NCBI GenBank assembly: GCA_963663375.1
Contig: OY760195.1
Location: 3,224,001-3,288,000, forward strand
Direction of reading: 5' to 3'
DNA from: JAYREN01 sp963663375
Lineage (GTDB): Bacteria > Acidobacteriota > Holophagae > Holophagales > Holophagaceae
Length of the DNA: 64,000 nt
Position 1 is the first letter of the stretch; each line of letters opens with the position of its first letter. The notes beneath the pieces are model-generated. The model ran no database searches. It was not told where the DNA came from and was given only the letters and a program-made list of their open reading frames with translations. This document shows positions 43,995 through 52,359 of this stretch, piece after piece. Made by a program: the position numbers and the translations under genes.

Positions 43995-44462
43995 ATGCCG
44001 AAGCACGTTCTCGTCAAGCTTGAAGCTGAGTACAAGGTCCTGAAACACATGCTTCTGGAGGAGATCCCCAAGGAAATCGCCGCCGCAGCCTCCCAGGGGG
44101 ATCTGTCCGAGAACGCGGAATATGAGCAGGCGCTGTCCAAGCGGGATATGTTCCAGACCAAGCTGGTGGCCATGGAAAAGCGGATCTCCGAGATCGCCAG
44201 TCTGGATGTGGGGCGCCTGCCCAAGGACAAGGCCGCCTACGGCAGCCGCATCACCCTGCTGGATCTTGATTCGGAAAAGGAAGTCACCTACAAATTGGTG
44301 CTCCCCGAGGAACTGGATGCCAATGCCGAGTACCTCAGCATCAGCAGCCCCATCGGGTCGGCGCTGGTTGGGCTGAAGGAGGGGGACGAGGTCAAGATCC
44401 GCATCCCCGCAGGGACCAAGCGCTTCGAAGTCCTGACCTTGGTCACGATCCACCAGCAGTAG
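43995..44462 (+). CDS. greA: Transcription elongation factor GreA
   Basis: 155 residues. An N-terminal coiled-coil domain with the acidic tip (ASQGDLSENAEYEQALSKRDM; the DLSENAEY motif is the GreA signature with the two catalytic acidic residues that coordinate Mg2+ in the RNA polymerase secondary channel), then an FKBP-like C-terminal domain (SISSPIGSALVGLKEGDEVKIRIP). Rescues backtracked polymerase. It is preceded by an apparent intrinsic terminator (43928-43959) and followed after 38 bases by clpX. Confidence 0.93.
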   Translation: MPKHVLVKLEAEYKVLKHMLLEEIPKEIAAAASQGDLSENAEYEQALSKRDMFQTKLVAMEKRISEIASLDVGRLPKDKAAYGSRITLLDLDSEKEVTYKLVLPEELDANAEYLSISSPIGSALVGLKEGDEVKIRIPAGTKRFEVLTLVTIHQQ

Positions 44463-44500
44463 ACTTTCATTTCGGGATGGGCTCCCCGGGGGACGCCAAG

Positions 44501-45757
44501 ATGAGTACAAAGCAGACCAAGAAGGACCAGAAGTGCTCCTTCTGCGGCAAGGCGCCGCACGAGGTGGAGCAGCTTCTGGCGGGCCCCGCGGCATACATCT
44601 GCAATGAATGTGTCGAAGCAGGACAGTTGCAGCTCCGCATGAGCCGCCAGGGCCGCGCGGCGGGAACCCATACGCCCAAGCTCGCCCGACCCAAGGAGAT
44701 CAAGGCCTTCCTGGATGACTATGTGATCGGCCAGGAGTCGGCCAAGAAACGCCTCGCCGTGGCGGTGTACAACCACTACAAGCGCATCCTGGTGCCCAAG
44801 AAGGGCCTTGGTTCTGCGGGCAACGAGATCGAGCTCGCCAAGAGCAACATCCTGCTGGTCGGCCCCACGGGCACCGGCAAGACCCTGTTGGCCCAGACCC
44901 TGGCGCGCTTCCTGGATGTGCCCCTGGCCATGGCGGATGCCACTACGCTCACCGAGGCGGGGTACGTGGGCGAGGATGTGGAGAACATCCTTACCAAGCT
45001 GCTCCAGGTGGCCAACTACGATGTGGAGCGGGCCCAGCGGGGCATCGTCTTCATCGACGAGATCGACAAGATTGGCCGCAAGAGCGAGAACCCCAGCATC
45101 ACCCGGGACGTTTCGGGTGAGGGCGTGCAGCAGGCCCTCCTCAAGCTCATCGAGGGCACCGTGGCCAATGTCCCCCCCCAGGGCGGCCGCAAGCATCCCC
45201 ACCAGGAGTTCATCCAGGTGGATACCTCCAACATCCTCTTCATCTGCGGCGGCGCCTTCGTGGGCATCGACGAGATTATCAAGCAGCGGGTCCGGGCCAA
45301 GGCCGTGGGCTTCGGCGCCAAGGTGACCTCCAAGATGAGCAAGGAAGCCTTCCTCAAGCATGTGGAGCCCGAGGACATCATCAAGTTCGGCCTCATCCCC
45401 GAACTGGTGGGCCGCATGCCCGTAGTGGCCACGCTGGATCCCCTGGACCGCGAATCCCTGGTGCGCATCCTCACGGAACCCAAGAACGCCGTCACCAAGC
45501 AGTTCACCAAGCTCTTCGACATGGATGAGATCGACCTCACCTTCGAGGCCGGGGCGCTGGATGCCATCGCCGAGCAGGCCATGGTGCGCAAGTTGGGCGC
45601 CCGAGGTCTGCGTTCCATGCTCGAGCTGATCCTGCTGGAACCCATGTTCGATATGCCCAGCGAGGAGCGCAAGGGCCGCGGTTCCCTGCGGGTGGCGCGC
45701 GAGCGGGTGGAACAGGTGCTGGGACTGCCCAGCCTGCCCATTTCCGCGGCGGGCTGA
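44501..45757 (+). CDS. clpX: ATP-dependent Clp protease ATP-binding subunit ClpX
   Basis: 418 residues from ATG 44501. N-terminal zinc domain (CSFCGK ... YICNEC, two Cys pairs), AAA+ domain with Walker A GPTGTGKTLLAQTL, Walker B IVFIDEIDKIGRK, the RKHPHQEFIQVDTSNILFICGGAFVG stretch, and sensor-2 near RKLGARGLRSMLE. It unfolds substrates for ClpP. No clpP or tig is next to it, in contrast to the usual tig-clpP-clpX order; clpP must be elsewhere. Confidence 0.97.
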   Translation: MSTKQTKKDQKCSFCGKAPHEVEQLLAGPAAYICNECVEAGQLQLRMSRQGRAAGTHTPKLARPKEIKAFLDDYVIGQESAKKRLAVAVYNHYKRILVPKKGLGSAGNEIELAKSNILLVGPTGTGKTLLAQTLARFLDVPLAMADATTLTEAGYVGEDVENILTKLLQVANYDVERAQRGIVFIDEIDKIGRKSENPSITRDVSGEGVQQALLKLIEGTVANVPPQGGRKHPHQEFIQVDTSNILFICGGAFVGIDEIIKQRVRAKAVGFGAKVTSKMSKEAFLKHVEPEDIIKFGLIPELVGRMPVVATLDPLDRESLVRILTEPKNAVTKQFTKLFDMDEIDLTFEAGALDAIAEQAMVRKLGARGLRSMLELILLEPMFDMPSEERKGRGSLRVARERVEQVLGLPSLPISAAG

Positions 45758-45802
45758 ACCCTTTCCGTTCCCCATTCGGCCCAATTCCTGGGATAACAGA
45801 TC

Positions 45803-47032
45803 GTGTCGAATCTTGGTCTGAAGCCGGAACTGAGAGATGGGGAAACCATCCGTGCGTATCTGGACGAACTCGTCCTGCTCAAGACGCCGGTCCAGCTTTG
45901 GCTCCCCCAGTCCGATGCGCCGCCCTTTGAGACCACCCTCGAGCGCATCTCGGGGAATACGTTCCTCACGACCACCACGCCGCCTTTAGCGGAAGGCCAG
46001 CAGCTGTTCCTCTCCTTTTTTTTGGAGGCTCGCCGCTTCAATGCGCCTACTCAGGTGGTGTCCACGGGCGTCTTTCGGATTCCCGCCAGCGTCACCCAGG
46101 GTGAACGGCGCGAGCGCTTTCGTGCGGCATTCCAGCCCTCGGACGGCATCCAGTTCTTCGGCATCGAGCGCCTGGCCGAGACCTTCATCCTAGGAAGAAT
46201 CCTTTCAGGTAGGCTCCTGGATCTCAGCCTGCAGGGGGTGCGGATCGTCGTGGACGACCTGAGTTGTCCGGGGGATGAGTCCCGCGAACTGAAGCGGGGC
46301 GAGGCCTTCGAAGCCGTCTGCATCAAGGGCCTGCCCTTCACACCGGACATCCACTGTCGGGCCCGGGTGGCCCATGTGATTCCCGGGAAGGAGGGCGATA
46401 CCGTGGGTTTTCAGCTGGAAGGTTTGGAATCCAGCGATCAGAAGAACATCGAGCGGATCTTGGCCCGGCGTTTTCCCACCACCTTTGGCCAAGCCTTCCC
46501 CAAGAAGAAGCGGAAGACCGACCTCGGGGATCGCCTGGGGGCGCCCGTGCAAGTGCTCGCCCCCGCCAAGGCACCGGAGGTGGTCCAGGCACCGGCTCCC
46601 ATCGCCCCCGCCCAGGCCAAGCCCCTCCGGCCCCCGTCCACGCCCGCCATGCGCCTCCGCAAGGCCAGCCGGAGAATCCTCATCCTCTCCGCGAACCCGG
46701 AGGGCGGCGCGGCCCTGGCAGAACATTTGCGCCAGGACGATTTCCGACACGTGCAGGTGGCCAGTTCCTTTCTGGAGGCCAAGCATCTGGCTGCCGCCAC
46801 CCGCTTCGACCTGCTGCTGCTTGATGTGAAGGTCGGGGGACACTTCGGGCAGATGATCCTGGAGTCCCTGCACAAGCACGAACTCCTGCTGGACACCCCC
46901 ATCATCCTGGTGGCGGACCGCCGGGATGCCAGCGTCCCTGCCGTGGCCGAGGAGCTCCAGGCCATCCATGTCCATGACCGGCGGGATTCCTACGAGGAGC
47001 TGGTGCCGGTGCTCTATCGGTTGCTGGTCTAG
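45803..47032 (+). CDS. PilZ domain protein with C-terminal pseudo-receiver domain
   Basis: 409 residues from a GTG at 45803. The N-terminal 95 residues form a YcgR-N-like or unassigned beta domain. The PilZ domain (about 95-225) keeps both c-di-GMP motifs: RRERFR (RxxxR type) and DLSLQG (DxSxxG). A Pro/Ala linker (about 250-280) leads to a receiver-like domain (about 290-409). In it the phosphoacceptor Asp is kept (LLLLDVKVGG), but the acidic pair, the Thr and the Lys of a true receiver are replaced (LSANPE, VADRRD, HVHDRR), so phosphorylation is unlikely. c-di-GMP effector, target unknown. Confidence 0.8.
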   Translation: MSNLGLKPELRDGETIRAYLDELVLLKTPVQLWLPQSDAPPFETTLERISGNTFLTTTTPPLAEGQQLFLSFFLEARRFNAPTQVVSTGVFRIPASVTQGERRERFRAAFQPSDGIQFFGIERLAETFILGRILSGRLLDLSLQGVRIVVDDLSCPGDESRELKRGEAFEAVCIKGLPFTPDIHCRARVAHVIPGKEGDTVGFQLEGLESSDQKNIERILARRFPTTFGQAFPKKKRKTDLGDRLGAPVQVLAPAKAPEVVQAPAPIAPAQAKPLRPPSTPAMRLRKASRRILILSANPEGGAALAEHLRQDDFRHVQVASSFLEAKHLAAATRFDLLLLDVKVGGHFGQMILESLHKHELLLDTPIILVADRRDASVPAVAEELQAIHVHDRRDSYEELVPVLYRLLV

Positions 47033-47034
47033 GC

Positions 47035-49236
47035 TCAGTTCTGCGGGCCGGAAAGCAGAGCCGAGAGGCCGGGACGCAGGGCTTCCAGTCGCTGTCCGAG
47101 AGCCGCCAGCCTGGGCTTCTTCCCCTGTTTTGATAGGGCCTCACCCCAGGCAGAGATCATCTGTCCCACCTCTGGCGCCACTCGATCAAGGGGGCCACTC
47201 TGCTGACGCCTGCCGAGGGCGGGAAGGGCAGCCCATTGGGTCATCCATGTTTCCATGCCTTTGTCCCAGAGTGCCTCCATCCAGGCATCCAGCTCCTCGA
47301 AGCGCCCCTGGGTGCGGAGCACCTCCACCACGGCCCTCGAGGCGGCGACGGGCAGCGGGCCCGGGAGGCGCTGGCCCAACTGGCGAGGCCAAATTTCCAG
47401 ATCCGAAAGGAGTGCGGCAGGCCTCTGGAGTCGGGCATCGTGTCTGGACCAGCTTGCATAGGAGGCCCACGCCGAGGAGCTGAAGGGCCAGTGCCGGAGT
47501 TGCTCCGCCACTCGCAGGCCCACGCGACGGGCGACCGGGGCCCAGAGGACAGGGTTCGGCTCGAAGGGAAGGGGGCCGATGGGCTCCCCGGAGCTCTCCA
47601 GATCCTCAAGGAAGAGCTTCTCGAGGCTAGGATTGGGCAGGCGAGGGCGCACCATGGCCAATCTCGCGCGGCGGGCGTCCAGGCGTTCGGGATGGGCCTT
47701 GATGAAGGCCCCCAGAACTTCCAGCTCCGGGGCACCCTGGCCGCGCAGAGCGGCCTCGATCGCATTCACTGTTGGCACGCCCGGGCCCGAGGCCAGCACC
47801 TGATCTCTTTGCAACAATAGCCAACGCTGCCCCTTGGGCCAGTCATGCCTTTCACGGAGTCTGGAGGATTCGGCCTTCGTGAGTGGCTGCCAGCTCAGTT
47901 CATTGGGACCCCAGGGGCTGAGCAGGGGGTGGATCTGGAGTTTTCCCCAATCGATGGCATTCGAGGCGCCATCCAGAAGGACCAGGCGCAGGGTTGTTGG
48001 TTCCGGAGCTTGAGGCTCGGCAGGAGGAGGCTCCCGCAGGATCTGGCGGAGCTTGGCTTCCTGCTCCCTGGGGACGAGTCGTTGCTCCTCTTTCTCCTTT
48101 TCGTCATCCCTTTGGCCGAGGACTTCGCTGATGGCCTCTCCCAACTGGGCCGAAACTCGCGGCCAACCCTTGCCCGATTGGATTCGCAGTGAGGCAATGA
48201 GGGCACCTGCCTCCTCCGACTTGCGCTGCAGGAGCAGGCACTGGAGTTGGACTGCGCCCCAGGCACCCAAGGACTGCACCACCTGAGTTCGGCCGAGCTT
48301 GGCCACCATTCTAGGTTCGAGGTTGCGGGCCAGGGCCATGCCGGCAATGCGAAAGGTCTCCTCTGGGGCCTGGAAAAATCCAACGAGATAATCCGCCAGG
48401 AAGATCGGTGGCCAGGGATGACCAGGCAAGGGGTCGAGCGCCGCGAGAAGATCCTTCCGGATCTTCATTCCGAGCATCGGATCCGCCTGGGTGCTCAAAA
48501 AGTAGGTAGTGATCCAGAGAGCCCTGGTGTCTGGATCTTGGCTTAGCAGTAAGGGGATGGTGGCCTGGAGCCGCTGAAGGACCTCCTCCATGCCAGGCTC
48601 CTGATTGAGACGGGCGATGTAGATCGAGGCCAGCATGGGGGCGAAGGGTTGTGGCCTGGGTTCTCGCCAGGTCGCCGCGGAGTCGGGTATCTTCATCAGC
48701 CTTTCCAGGCATGGCTGCAATTCCTGACTGAGCCTCGCCTTCAGGTTCGCGCTGGGACTGTCTACCAGGGCTGCGTTCCTGGCCTGGGTCGCCAGATCGT
48801 GCGCCAGTTCCAGCCAGCCTTGACCGTCCTCGGGGTGCAGACGGAGGTGTGCTTCCAGGCCTTCACGGAGGGGCCGCCATCCCGCTCCCTTCATGAGTTC
48901 TTGCACCTTGTCGGGCGTTGGAGCCCCGTTACCTTCGCCGATCCGATTGCCCTGGGGATCGAAGAGGGCCCAGCCTGGCCCCTGCATGATGAGCGACAGG
49001 GATTCTCCGGCCTGGCCCTTTTCGAGGGAGAGAAGGCGGAGTTCCCGACCGTGGGCCGCGCCCAGGGGATGCTCGCCGTACCAGGAGAATTTAAGGGGGA
49101 CTCCGGTGGCTACCAGTATGAAAGCGTCAGGTGTACGTTCGGCCGCCACCGCCTGTTGAATCGGGGCCCAGAGGTCCTGGGCTGAGACGCAGGTTCCAAT
49201 GGCGAACAAGAGGGTCGGGACCAGGGGCCGCAGCAT
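47035..49236 (-). CDS. Secreted protein, TPR-like, unknown function
   Basis: 733 residues with an N-terminal signal peptide (MLRPLVPTLLFAIGTCVSAQ). No Cys-rich or membrane segment is present. The mature protein is largely alpha-helical, with stretches such as LEAHLRLHPEDGQGWLELAHDLA that resemble TPR repeats, and a mid-part rich in Lys/Glu (GQRDDEKEKEEQRLVPREQEAKLRQIL). I recognise no catalytic motif. Its start lies 62 bases from the divergent lon start; its stop is two bases from the end of the PilZ gene. It is probably a lineage-specific exported protein. Confidence 0.55.
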   Translation of the reverse strand: MLRPLVPTLLFAIGTCVSAQDLWAPIQQAVAAERTPDAFILVATGVPLKFSWYGEHPLGAAHGRELRLLSLEKGQAGESLSLIMQGPGWALFDPQGNRIGEGNGAPTPDKVQELMKGAGWRPLREGLEAHLRLHPEDGQGWLELAHDLATQARNAALVDSPSANLKARLSQELQPCLERLMKIPDSAATWREPRPQPFAPMLASIYIARLNQEPGMEEVLQRLQATIPLLLSQDPDTRALWITTYFLSTQADPMLGMKIRKDLLAALDPLPGHPWPPIFLADYLVGFFQAPEETFRIAGMALARNLEPRMVAKLGRTQVVQSLGAWGAVQLQCLLLQRKSEEAGALIASLRIQSGKGWPRVSAQLGEAISEVLGQRDDEKEKEEQRLVPREQEAKLRQILREPPPAEPQAPEPTTLRLVLLDGASNAIDWGKLQIHPLLSPWGPNELSWQPLTKAESSRLRERHDWPKGQRWLLLQRDQVLASGPGVPTVNAIEAALRGQGAPELEVLGAFIKAHPERLDARRARLAMVRPRLPNPSLEKLFLEDLESSGEPIGPLPFEPNPVLWAPVARRVGLRVAEQLRHWPFSSSAWASYASWSRHDARLQRPAALLSDLEIWPRQLGQRLPGPLPVAASRAVVEVLRTQGRFEELDAWMEALWDKGMETWMTQWAALPALGRRQQSGPLDRVAPEVGQMISAWGEALSKQGKKPRLAALGQRLEALRPGLSALLSGPQN

Positions 49237-49298
49237 GAATCAAGCCTAGCCTGCGGCATGGCTCCTTACCGCTAGAATCGGAGTTCTGGAGAACCCCC

Positions 49299-51689
49299 TT
49301 GGACACCCCGAAGACCCTGACCCTTCCTGCCATTCCCATCCGCGACATGGTGCTCTTTCCCGGTGCGCGGGTGCCCTTTGTGGTGGGGCGCAAGGGCTCC
49401 GTGCGCACGCTGGAACTGGCCATCAAGCAGGGGGACCACCTGGTGATGGTGACCCAGAGGGATGCCAAGGAGGATGAACCCAAGCTGGAGAGCCTCTATC
49501 CCACGGGCACGCTGGCCCTGGTGGAATCCCTCATCGCGTTGCCCAAGGACTACTACAAGGTCGGCGTGAAGGGCATTGCTCGCGTGAGGCTGGAACACTA
49601 CGCAGACGAAGGGGATGTGATCCAGGCGGAGGTACACATCCTCAGTGAACCCGCGGCGCTGGGGGGCGAAGAAGCCCTGCAGCCCACCTTCCACGAGGCG
49701 GTGGAACAATTCCTCGGGCGCAATCCCGATGCCTCGCGGCTCATGACCCTCGACCAGATCCGGGAGCTTCCCCTGGGCCAAGCCATCGATACGGTGGCGG
49801 CGCTCCTGCCCTCGGAGGTGCGGGAGAAGCAGGGCGTGCTCGAGCAGCTTGAGCTCGAACCCCGACTCCAGGCCATCCTCAAGCTGCTGGAGGTCGACGC
49901 CGCCCGTCACTCCGTGGATCGGGTGCTGGAGGAAAAGACCCGTCAGCGCCTGGACGAGGACCACAAGCAGTACGTGCTCAGCGAAAAGATGCGGGTGCTC
50001 CAGCAGGAAATGGGCAAGAGGGACGAGAAGGATGAATTCGGCCGCCTCAAGGCCCAGATCCTCGAGGCTCGCATGAGCGAAGAGGGCGAGAAGAAGGCCC
50101 TCGAAGAGCTGGAGCGGTTGGAAGCGATGCCGCCCCAGAGCGCCGAGAGTACGGTGAGTCGCACCTACATCGACTGGCTGCTGGCGCTGCCCTGGCAGAA
50201 GCTGGCGGATGAGCACCTGGATCTGGATGAGGCGGAACGCATCCTCGAGGAGGACCATGCGGGCCTCGAGAAGGTGAAGGCGCGCATCCTGGAGTACCTC
50301 GCGGTCATGCGGCGCCTGAAGGATGCGGGGGGAGACGCGTCTCTCCGCGGTCCCATCCTCTGCCTTGTCGGGCCTCCGGGCGTCGGCAAGACGTCCCTCG
50401 CCCGCAGCATCGCCCGGGCCTTGAATCGCCCCTTCGTGCGCTTCTCCCTGGGGGGCGTGCGGGACGAGGCGGAGATCCGCGGCCATCGCCGCACGTACAT
50501 CGGTTCCATGCCGGGGCGCATCATCTCGCTGATGAAGAAGTCCGGGGTGCGCAATCCCCTCATGCTGCTGGATGAGCTCGACAAGATGGCCTCCGATTGG
50601 CGGGGCGATCCCGCTTCGGCGCTGCTGGAGGTGCTGGATCCTGAGCAGAACCAGGCCTTCCAGGACCACTACCTGGACCTGGGCTACGACCTCAGCCAGG
50701 TGCTCTTCCTATGCACGGCCAACGTGCGCCATGCCATCCCCCAGGCCCTGGAAGACCGCCTGGAGGTCATCGAATTGTCGGGCTACACCCTGAAGGAGAA
50801 GCTCGCCATCGCCCAGCGGCATCTGGTGCCCAAGGCCTTGGAGCGGCACGGCATGAAGGATCTGGAAATCGCCTTCCGGGACACGGCCCTGGAGAAAATG
50901 ATTCAGGCCTACACCAAGGAGGCCGGCGTTCGCCAGCTCGAACGGGAGATCAGCGGCGTGCTGCGCAAGCTGGCCCGCCACAGCCTCCAACCCGAAAAGG
51001 GCGATCTGGCGGGGGAGGCATTCAAGGCACTCGTCACGTCAGAACGGCTGCCCAAGCTCATCGGCCCGGAAAAGTTCCTGGAGACGCGCCCCGATGAACA
51101 GGCGCTCCCCGGGGTCGTGAACGGCCTGGCCTGGACTTCCACCGGCGGGGATCTGCTCACCATCGAGGCGGCCACGCTGCCGGGCAAGGGTAATCTGAAA
51201 CTCACGGGCAAGCTGGGCGAAGTGATGCAGGAGAGCGCCCAGATCGCCCTGAGCTTCGTGCGGGCGCGGGCCGAGCGGCTGGGCCTCGCCCCGGATTTTC
51301 TGGAGAAGCTGGATCTCCACGTGCATGTGCCCGAGGGCGCCATTCCCAAGGACGGCCCCAGCGCGGGCATCACCCTGGCCACGGCCCTCATCTCCGCGCT
51401 TACGGGCATCCCCGTGCGCAGTGATCTGGCCATGACCGGGGAACTCACCCTGCGGGGCATGGTGCTGCCCATCGGCGGCCTCAAGGAGAAGCTCCTCGCC
51501 GCCCATCGCCTAGGCTGCAAGGCCGCGCTGATCCCCGCCGAGAACGCCCGCCACCTGGAGGAAGTCCCCGCCGAGGTCCGGGAGCAGATGCGCATCCACC
51601 TCGTCAGCCACATGGACGAGGTGATTCAGTTGGCACTTCTGCGGATGCCCGAACCCCGATCGCAAGCCCCGCAATCAGGCGGTCTCTGA
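49299..51689 (+). CDS. lon: Endopeptidase La (Lon protease)
   Basis: 796 residues from a TTG at 49299 with tggag upstream. The N-terminal LON domain starts LPAIPIRDMVLFPGARVPF. The AAA+ module has Walker A GPPGVGKTSLARS, Walker B MLLDELDKMASDW, and the RGDPASALLEVLDPEQN segment. The protease domain has the catalytic Ser688 in PKDGPSAG and Lys731 in GGLKEKLLAAHR. ATP-dependent degradation of damaged and regulatory proteins in the cytoplasm. A possible hairpin terminator follows at 51714-51738. Confidence 0.97.
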   Translation: MDTPKTLTLPAIPIRDMVLFPGARVPFVVGRKGSVRTLELAIKQGDHLVMVTQRDAKEDEPKLESLYPTGTLALVESLIALPKDYYKVGVKGIARVRLEHYADEGDVIQAEVHILSEPAALGGEEALQPTFHEAVEQFLGRNPDASRLMTLDQIRELPLGQAIDTVAALLPSEVREKQGVLEQLELEPRLQAILKLLEVDAARHSVDRVLEEKTRQRLDEDHKQYVLSEKMRVLQQEMGKRDEKDEFGRLKAQILEARMSEEGEKKALEELERLEAMPPQSAESTVSRTYIDWLLALPWQKLADEHLDLDEAERILEEDHAGLEKVKARILEYLAVMRRLKDAGGDASLRGPILCLVGPPGVGKTSLARSIARALNRPFVRFSLGGVRDEAEIRGHRRTYIGSMPGRIISLMKKSGVRNPLMLLDELDKMASDWRGDPASALLEVLDPEQNQAFQDHYLDLGYDLSQVLFLCTANVRHAIPQALEDRLEVIELSGYTLKEKLAIAQRHLVPKALERHGMKDLEIAFRDTALEKMIQAYTKEAGVRQLEREISGVLRKLARHSLQPEKGDLAGEAFKALVTSERLPKLIGPEKFLETRPDEQALPGVVNGLAWTSTGGDLLTIEAATLPGKGNLKLTGKLGEVMQESAQIALSFVRARAERLGLAPDFLEKLDLHVHVPEGAIPKDGPSAGITLATALISALTGIPVRSDLAMTGELTLRGMVLPIGGLKEKLLAAHRLGCKAALIPAENARHLEEVPAEVREQMRIHLVSHMDEVIQLALLRMPEPRSQAPQSGGL

Positions 51690-51713
51690 GCAGGCTTTTC
51701 CCAAAGGACAGAG

Positions 51714-51738
51714 GGGGCGACGCGGCCTGCGTCACCCC
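51714..51738 (+). terminator. Possible lon terminator
   Basis: ggggcgacgc (51714-51723) faces gcgtcacccc (51729-51738), one mismatch, with loop ggcct; the following ttccgtcgtttc is only moderately T-rich. It lies between convergent lon and the small secreted-protein gene, and could serve both. Confidence 0.45.
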
Positions 51739-51757
51739 TTCCGTCGTTTCAACGCGG

Positions 51758-52162
51758 CTAGAGTTTCTTTCCGATCTTTAGAATTGAATCCGCGAGGGGC
51801 ACGCCGCTGGACGCGATGTTGCCCATGTGGAGGTAGATGGCCGGCTTGCCCCCCTCCTCGATGATGGCAATGGCTCCGCCTTTGGGCAGCCATTCGAGCT
51901 TGGGGACGATGATGAGCTTGCCCTTGAAGGCTGCGAGATCGCCTTCTGACGCGGCATAGGCCACCTTGGATCCCCCGTCGACCCCGAAACCGGCCTGCTT
52001 GATCTCGCCGGCCATGGCGGCATCCTTGCATGCAACCGCACTGGCGCCTCCGCTGGCAGCGATGAGCTTGACGAACTTGGCCTGGAGGGCCGCGGGCAGA
52101 TCGGCCGCCGACAAGGACGGAGCGAGCACCGACAACGTGAGGACGATGAATCTGGCGTCCAT
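51758..52162 (-). CDS. Small secreted protein (possible YfiR/DUF4154-like)
   Basis: 134 residues from ATG 52162 (MDARFIVLTLSVLA), with signal peptide cleavage after SLSA. The C-terminal segment KPAIYLHMGNIASSGVPLADSILKIGKKL(C-term) resembles the end of YfiR-type (DUF4154) periplasmic proteins, where a similar ILxIxK end is typical; the N-terminal part is more diverged, so this is only suggestive. In other bacteria YfiR-like proteins repress a membrane diguanylate cyclase. No such partner lies next to it here. Confidence 0.5.
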   Translation of the reverse strand: MDARFIVLTLSVLAPSLSAADLPAALQAKFVKLIAASGGASAVACKDAAMAGEIKQAGFGVDGGSKVAYAASEGDLAAFKGKLIIVPKLEWLPKGGAIAIIEEGGKPAIYLHMGNIASSGVPLADSILKIGKKL

Positions 52163-52359
52163 ATCTTCCCCCTTGAGTGGGTGGGGATGGAATTTTCCCA
52201 ACCGTCAGCACTGATCGGCGAGGAATCCAGAAGGGATGAATTTATTCCATTCCCGTGAACAAAGATCTCTGGTATAGGCATGAATTGCGCACATCAGGTG
52301 CAACTCTCAGGCTTGGCGAACCCTTACCCAAGGGGCCAGATCCTTGGGACAATGGCGGC

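Noticed and set aside
52255..52359. Earlier dnaE start giving 35 more residues
   Set aside because: The extra residues do not resemble DnaE N-termini; the family begins at the FVHLHLHTE segment right after the ATG at 52360.
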